A stretch of 64,000 nt of DNA from positions 239,230-303,229 of the forward strand of contig JXTB01000220.1 in the NCBI GenBank assembly GCA_002914805.1. The letters run 5' to 3'. Shown here piece by piece: positions 58,811 to 64,000 of the stretch. The DNA comes from Parasponia andersonii (Eukaryota > Streptophyta > Magnoliopsida > Rosales > Cannabaceae). The stretch's first letter is position 1. The number at the start of each line of letters is the position of its first letter. A program made the position numbers and the translations under genes. The notes beneath the pieces are model-generated. The model did no database searches. It was not told the DNA's origin and was given only the letters and a program-made list of their open reading frames with translations.

Positions 58811-59730
58811 CTGATTAATAATTATTCTAGTTGTATCATTCTTAATATTTCCTTTCTAATCAACCTGCACACGTTTTCACATTTGATTTCTACCAATTCG
58901 TTGTGTGGATCTCACTTCATCTTGCTTCAATAAGATAAAATAAATAATTAATAGAAATTTTAAACATACTAACTTGAAGTTAAGTAATTACCGTTCTTCT
59001 TTCTAATGAAACATAACCACTACAAGAGAAGTGGTGGTTATACCTGTATGTCTTTCTTTGAGCACTCTTCTCAGCAGAAAAGTCTGACCACTCACTCATA
59101 TGTCGTTTAGTTACAAATTTTTCCGATCGCACTGTAGTGATGTATGGATAATCTGCTAAAACATTCAGAGGTCTATCATAAACTATCGGCTCATCCTTAC
59201 GAGATTTTATGTGATCTCTACAAAGAAGACATTTCCACTTCCTCCACTGGATACCAATACTTCTTTCTCTTTGTTTTCATCTAGATTAAATGATTGCTGT
59301 CAAAAATATATATTCATTAGGAATTAACAAATTAGCCTTTCAAGAAAAAAAGTTCATAAATTAGGGAGTATAGTAATAATTACTCACCTAGACCTCTATC
59401 CATATTCTATCATTCAATGCTTTTGGAACTTTTTTCTAATTAGAGTAAGTGGTTGGTACATGTGCTTGTCTCCTAAAGCCTATAAAACCTTATAAGTCAT
59501 TCCAAGGCTTTGTTGGTACGGTACCATATTCATTAATCCCCACCGTAATTTTGGCTTCATCTTGTCGATTCTTCATAATGTTTGGTATTTTGGTTGATCC
59601 TTTAATTTGTGGTTTTTCTCGTTGAGAGGAAAAATTGGCATCTTCTTCCATGTTATAATCATCTCCTCCATTTGATAACAAATGAGTTTCTAGAATTCTA
59701 TTATCCATACAAACCTACAGAAAAAAAGAG
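58803..59730 (-). pseudogene. CACTA ORF2 (Transposase_24-like), copy 3
   Basis: Minus strand, three exons. First (59708-59400): MDNRILETHLLSNGGDDYN, ITVGINEYGTVPTKPWNDL, GFIGFRRQAHVPTTYSN, KVPKALNDRIWIEV. Second (59290-58985): RSIGIQWRKWKCLLCRDHIK, LADYPYITTVRSEKFVTKRH, AEKSAQRKTYRYNHHFSCSG. Third (58940-58803): IEQDEVRSTQRIGRN and a degraded tail. Known family forms: NExGQPVG, VPxxYxxWKxVP, WRxxKxxLxxxYI, FVxxRxSxxFxxxSxxNxxxRxKxxYNHxxSRxGY. The N-part of this exon order was lost from copies 1 and 2. Several Gln/Trp stops. Confidence 0.85.
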
Positions 59731-60600
59731 GTAAAATGATAATTCTCAACTTTCTACATGAGTACGATAGTAATTTACTAAATATAAGATAACAAATTTT
59801 ACAAATAACAAAAAGAAAATATAGATATAATATGTAAACAGATAAGAAAATTATATTAAAGCTCACCTATCTAATGTTATTTTCTTTTATTAGAATTCTC
59901 TCCAGACTTATTTTTTTTCTTTGCAGTATCTACATATATCCATTCACCTTCTAATCTTATTAAACTCGACTCAGTCATACATTTGATCTTCTAACTAATC
60001 AACTTTCTCAATAGATGGCAGTCCCTTACTAAAAGATATTATTTCAAGCCCTTGATTTTCTAACTTTTTAGATTTTTCAATAAATACATGTGGTTTCATT
60101 GACAAAACTATCGACCAATTTGAATCACTAGGATCGGTTACATAAAAAAATTGATTAGCTTGTGAAGCTAATATAAAAGGTTGTTCTTTATAATTCTTGA
60201 TGTCTAAAACCAACAAGAATGAATCCTAAGTCGTCGATTTTTACAGCAGAATTATCGACCCATTTGCACTTGAATAAAGAAAGTTGAATTCAACAATAAT
60301 CAAGTTCCCATATATTTTCCATAATCCCAAAATAATACATGTTCCTATAAACTGGGTTTTTGTCTTTTTGAACTTGATACATGCATCGCTTCAGCTACTA
60401 TGATAACACCACTGTTCTAAACAGGATGTTTTTGATTTCTTGCATTAGTGTAAAAATTGTTTATAAGATATGAGCTATATGATGTAGCTGTGAATAATGA
60501 TCCCATTGCTAACCATTTCAAGTTATCTGGTACACTTTGGCTAGGATCTTACAAGAGATCAATAATATGATTTTTAAGCCAATTAATGAAGGTCTGATAG
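59731..60600 (-). pseudogene. CACTA transposase C-terminal region with DUF4216, third copy
   Basis: Minus strand: NLKWLAMGSLFTATSYSSYL, NNFYTNARNQKHPV, NSGVIIVAEAMHVSSSKRQK, YYFGIMENIWELDY, LFKCKWVDNSAVKIDDLGFI (60550-60240), then PFILASQANQFFYVTDPSDS and NWSIVLSMKPHVF (60216-60100), ending LEGEWIYVDTAKKK (about 59940). This is a full-length DUF4216 (family: QNSGVVVVAET...YYGxLTDIIELDY...VLFKCDWVD...LGFTLVNF...PFILASQAxQVFYVxD). The upstream Tnp2 core and DUF4218 are absent; coding stops at the LTR boundary 60601. Confidence 0.85.
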
Positions 60601-62072
60601 TGTCGCGACCAAAATTCTAAGGCCGTAACTTTTAGTAATTTTTAGTTGAAATAGTGATAAATAGTATTTTTCTAAAATTTCAGAAAAATTGAGGACAAGA
60701 GGTTTAAAATTATACTTCTCACAAATAAGTAAAATCTAAGTTAAGGAAACCTCTCATTAATATAGATTTTCAAGAAAATACTCCACTCAAAGCTTAGAGG
60801 AATTCCAATTGACTAATTTGGAAACATTTTTAAATTCATAACATTTAGAGAAATGAGTCAAATTAAAACCTTAGGTCCATTGTTCAAATAATCTACATAA
60901 AATCATTTGTGTTTCTAAGTACTCAATTTAATAGCAATATCATCTTCATACATCACTTAGCAAATACATTACTATTGACTAAATAAATTTAACTTAGAAA
61001 TAAAAATAATATAGAGTACGAACCAACTAATAAAGATATGGGAAACAACACACATATACCAAACAACCTTGACAAGTCACCAAGACAATTTCCCCAAAAT
61101 AAATCAACACCTGAAAATGAGAATAAATAAGGGGGGGTGAGCATGTAGATGCTCAGTAGAGAATAAGTTTTTATATGTAAGAGAATATACTCACATTGAA
61201 AGTCCTGCATGGTTAGTATTCTATTCAAAATAGTTCATAAACTTCAAGAAGAAATCATAGTCCAACAGTTTAAACGTTCCAAATCATTGTAAGATATCTA
61301 TCAAAACTAGTACATATCTATTCAAACCAACATATAACCATGTATGCAATCATGATGTGCCAAGTATCCTAGTGGATTACTGTGAGTCCGAGCCACCTAA
61401 AGAAGCGTCGTAAGTCCGATCACCTGACGTAGGACATCATAAGTCTGATCACCCGATGTAGAGCATCGTAAGTCCGATCACCCGATGTGGGGCTTCGTAA
61501 GTCCGATCACCTAATGTAGGGCATTATAAGTCCGATCACCCGATGTAGGGCATCGTAAATGCGTGAATGTATGCAACTATTTATAAATGACAGAATAAGG
61601 ATATGCTTCACTTCCACAAAATCTCAAAATAACCATGCATTATTTTTTAATCAAATCACTTTTAGTCCTCAAAACTGAGTTCTTAAACTATTTTGGATTT
61701 TCTAAAAATTTCGGCATTACAACAAATATTTTCAATCAAAACCCAAAAATCAAATTTCCTGCAGAAAATAATCCAAAATAGTATATATGATATGCCAACT
61801 AGTGTGACGTGTCACCTAGGCAGTTTATATCTCAAATCAGGTTAAAAATGGACATAAACACAAGTTTTATAAATTATTTCACGAAATTCTACATTTATTA
61901 AAAATATGTAAAATTCAAAAATTAAATTAATTTTTGAATCAAGTAATAAAATCCCTACCTCATTAGAATAGCGATACCGTACTATTAGATGCTCAAGGCG
62001 TCGATTGGACAGTCGTTCGGAGGGTCGGGAACAAATTCCACACCTTCGATTGCTCACTTGGGAAACATCGTG
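60601..62072 (-). mobile_element. Tekay-like LTR, partial
   Basis: On the minus strand it ends ...TTTTGGTCGCGACA at 60601, like GGGTCGTGACA of the LTR ending at 39909, and abuts CACTA coding. Inner blocks (TGAGCATNTAGATGCTCAG near 61138-61160; a minisatellite at 61377-61563) fit the R/U5 part of such LTRs. The LTR start is not reached, because another LTR begins at 62073. Confidence 0.6.
61377..61563. repeat. 29-bp minisatellite, about six units
   Basis: Units CATCGTAAGTCCGATCACCC plus GATGTAGRG at 61406, 61435, 61464, 61493 and 61522, with a diverged unit before and a partial one after. Exact 29-bp period, head to tail, no spacers. Sits inside the minus-strand LTR, where similar short arrays occur in other gypsy LTRs. 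Confidence 0.9.
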
Positions 62073-64000
62073 TGATATCCTAAAATTACGTATGACACCC
62101 AACTCCTCACCTAGTTAAAAGAGCCAATAAGAAATTAATTGCATATTATTTTATATTGTGCCCCATGTGAATATGATTTTTAGTACCTATCTTATCAATT
62201 TATTTTAATTATTAATCTTTTCTTACTAAATAATTTCATAGTGAAATGCTCCGAAAATGCTCTTTGGTACAAGTATAATGTGTTTTTAGTTGATCGGTTA
62301 TAATTATAGGCATGATTCTAATTGTTGATATCCTTATATCTGAATTAATTTTGATATGCATTAGAACATAAAATAAAGTGTATTGAGTGCATTTCTAGTA
62401 CCTTGCAAATCGTGTAATTTATCAAACTTTGGTCTGATGCTTATCTGTATTATTATTATTATTATTAATTCATTTTTATGATTTATTATATTATTTTCTT
62501 TATAACAAAAATAAATGAGTTGGAATTGTGTAGAAACCGACTTAGTGATGTCGGCAAGACCTTGGAGCATTAACCGTACTATTTATTAAGGTCTTGTACA
62601 CTCATGAACGAAAAAAAAAAGAATTGCTCCATTTCCATGTTTATTCTCTCAGCTCCATCTTTTTAACCTTATATAAAAGTCATCTATATACTTATTGTTA
62701 GTCAAGAATAAGTACGATAAAGGACATACCATCTTGCACTTTTCCTTTAATCTTGAAGGTAATTCTTATACTGTATATTGTAGTAGTTATTAATTAGAAT
62801 ACTTATAAACACTTTAGTGCTTATTTATTCAGTAGTTTAGGATTTACGTTTTTTACGGCCATATGTATTTATATATATATATTGTCTTTATTCTTGCTAT
62901 AGGTATAAGGTATACATAAAATTTCTTTTGTGATTGAGATTTCTTAATTAGTAGCTTTGCTCAGTGGCTGTTTAGTCATAAAGAAATCAGTTTTAAATCA
63001 AATCTAATGAAAAAAAAAAAAAAAGATATCTTTGATCATGCTAATTTGACCGTTTCTATTTTACTAGTTTCCAAGTACATTATTATTGCACATTCATTGA
63101 TTGTTAGCGATAAATTTGAGGTTTATTATTTAAAAATCAATGTTTTGGTTGCTGGAATACTTGGAATAAAATGAGGTTTGGGTTTCCTTTGTCTTCTTTG
63201 TATTGTACGATGGTGTAAGCATGGGATATTCTTTGTTTAATATTTTCGGATTCATAAATTTGATTAGACCAATGTGTTGATGTCCTTAAGCTAGAAGAAA
63301 TGATGTCTAACTAAAAAAAAAAAATTAATAATAATAATAATAAAAAAAAAATAATAATAATAACAAAATAATATAACAAAATAAAATAAAATAAAATAAA
63401 ATATTTCTTTTAGTACAAGTTTGAAATGTAAAATTATCTATCATTATGTGCTTAATGATTATAGAAATCTATCCTCTAAATAATAATTATAATAATAGGA
63501 GCACGTCAACTGTACCAAGAGCGAAGAGAATTTCACATAAAAAGAAAACCCGAAGAAGCTCAAGATCGAGGTAAGTAACGTCACACCTGCAATGTAAGAA
63601 ATTCTTTATTCTGTGAATTGGTGGATATAGAATCTGTGGATATGTATACATACGTAACTGTCATTCAGTTTTGCATGAGACATGAACACGTGGTGTATTT
63701 ATATTGTCTGACAAGTATTGATGAATAGGGTGTGGCGGGCCAGCGCCCAAATATGTGATATGGTTTCTTCGGGAACACTTTGGTCCTCTCGGGGACATTA
63801 TGGTTCCTATGGGAACACTTTGACGGGCGGTATGGGGTGGACCTCTGATGTACACAGAGGGGATTTTCTGGGGCTCGAGACCTCCATATAGCTCATGATA
63901 TGTTATACGTTCTCTGAGTGGCTCAGTATACAATTCACGGTCTTGTCAGGCAATACAATATACATAGGGATCCCAACCATATGACCATTTGTTTCATGTT
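62073..64000 (+). mobile_element. LTR of the same family as 6517-18747, cut by the window edge
   Basis: Starts TGATATCCTAAAATTACG then TATGACACCCAACTCCTCAC, the LTR start seen at 18747 (minus). The end of the window (63660-64000) matches 16570-16940 inverted, including the block of GGGACATT/GGGAACACTTTGG phrases and GTCAGGCAATACA. About 380 bases of LTR should remain beyond 64000; whether gag-pol follows is unknown. The minus ORF 63661-63933 is LTR sequence. Confidence 0.85.
63317..63402. repeat. AAT/AAAAT-rich simple repeat
   Basis: (AAT)n followed by (AAAAT)n in the LTR; low-complexity. Confidence 0.85.

Noticed and set aside
59012..59032. CACTACAAGAGAAG, which looks like a CACTA element terminus
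   Set aside because: On the minus strand it encodes HHFSCSG, the position of the conserved NHHLSRxGY end of the ORF2 exon, and the coding similarity continues past it on both sides. It is coding sequence, not an end.
61406..61550. 29-bp direct repeats resembling a CRISPR array
   Set aside because: Units are head to tail with no spacers, the setting is a plant LTR, and no cas gene exists. It is a minisatellite.

Overview
The window is plant nuclear DNA, AT-rich and almost entirely transposable elements. I see no intact host gene, tRNA, rRNA, CRISPR array or prokaryotic signal. Ty3/gypsy (Tekay/Del-like and Athila-like), Ty1/copia, CACTA (En/Spm) and non-autonomous LTR elements inserted into one another indicate repeat-dense, probably pericentromeric chromatin of a flowering plant, most likely a eudicot; I cannot name the species. 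The only host-gene trace is a broken exon of a class V chitinase (GH18) near 1 kb.

Layout. 1-565: end of a Tekay-like LTR. 949-1291: chitinase relic. 1.3-3.6 kb: nothing recognisable. 3640-4332: possible MULE-like MITE. 4333-22200: a minus-strand copia element (3' LTR at 4333-6485, gag-pol at 18.8-21.9 kb) split by a minus-strand Tekay-like element (6517-18747), whose 3' LTR is itself split by a solo LTR (7562-10645). 22201-34996: a plus-strand CACTA element whose DUF4216 exon is cut by a minus-strand non-autonomous LTR element (25467-32399, 5-bp target duplication TCTTA); that element holds a solo copia LTR (25792-27526) and a second CACTA ORF2 fragment. CACTA coding resumes at 32405 and the right terminus is at 34996. 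35.9-36.2 kb: gypsy RNase H scrap. 36240-50072: an inverted, partial copy of the 22.2-27.5 kb array, carrying the same nested insertions at the same sites, split by a plus-strand Tekay-like element (37330-45461). 50.1-51.4 kb: unclassified repeat. 51418-53225: third copy of the copia LTR. 53.2-58.8 kb: Athila-like gag-protease remnant with a solo LTR in gag (53880-56532). 58.8-60.6 kb: minus-strand CACTA ORF2 and DUF4216. 60601-62072: minus-strand Tekay-like LTR with a 29-bp minisatellite. 62073-64000: start of another LTR of the 6.5-18.7 kb family, cut by the window edge.

Nothing here appears able to move by itself: every coding region has stops, frameshifts or deletions, and many stops are C-to-T or G-to-A changes of Trp, Gln or Arg codons, as expected of old methylated repeats. 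The most useful content is the order of insertions, several exactly dated by 5-bp target duplications, and the non-autonomous LTR family whose only open reading frame is a Transposase_32-like protein.
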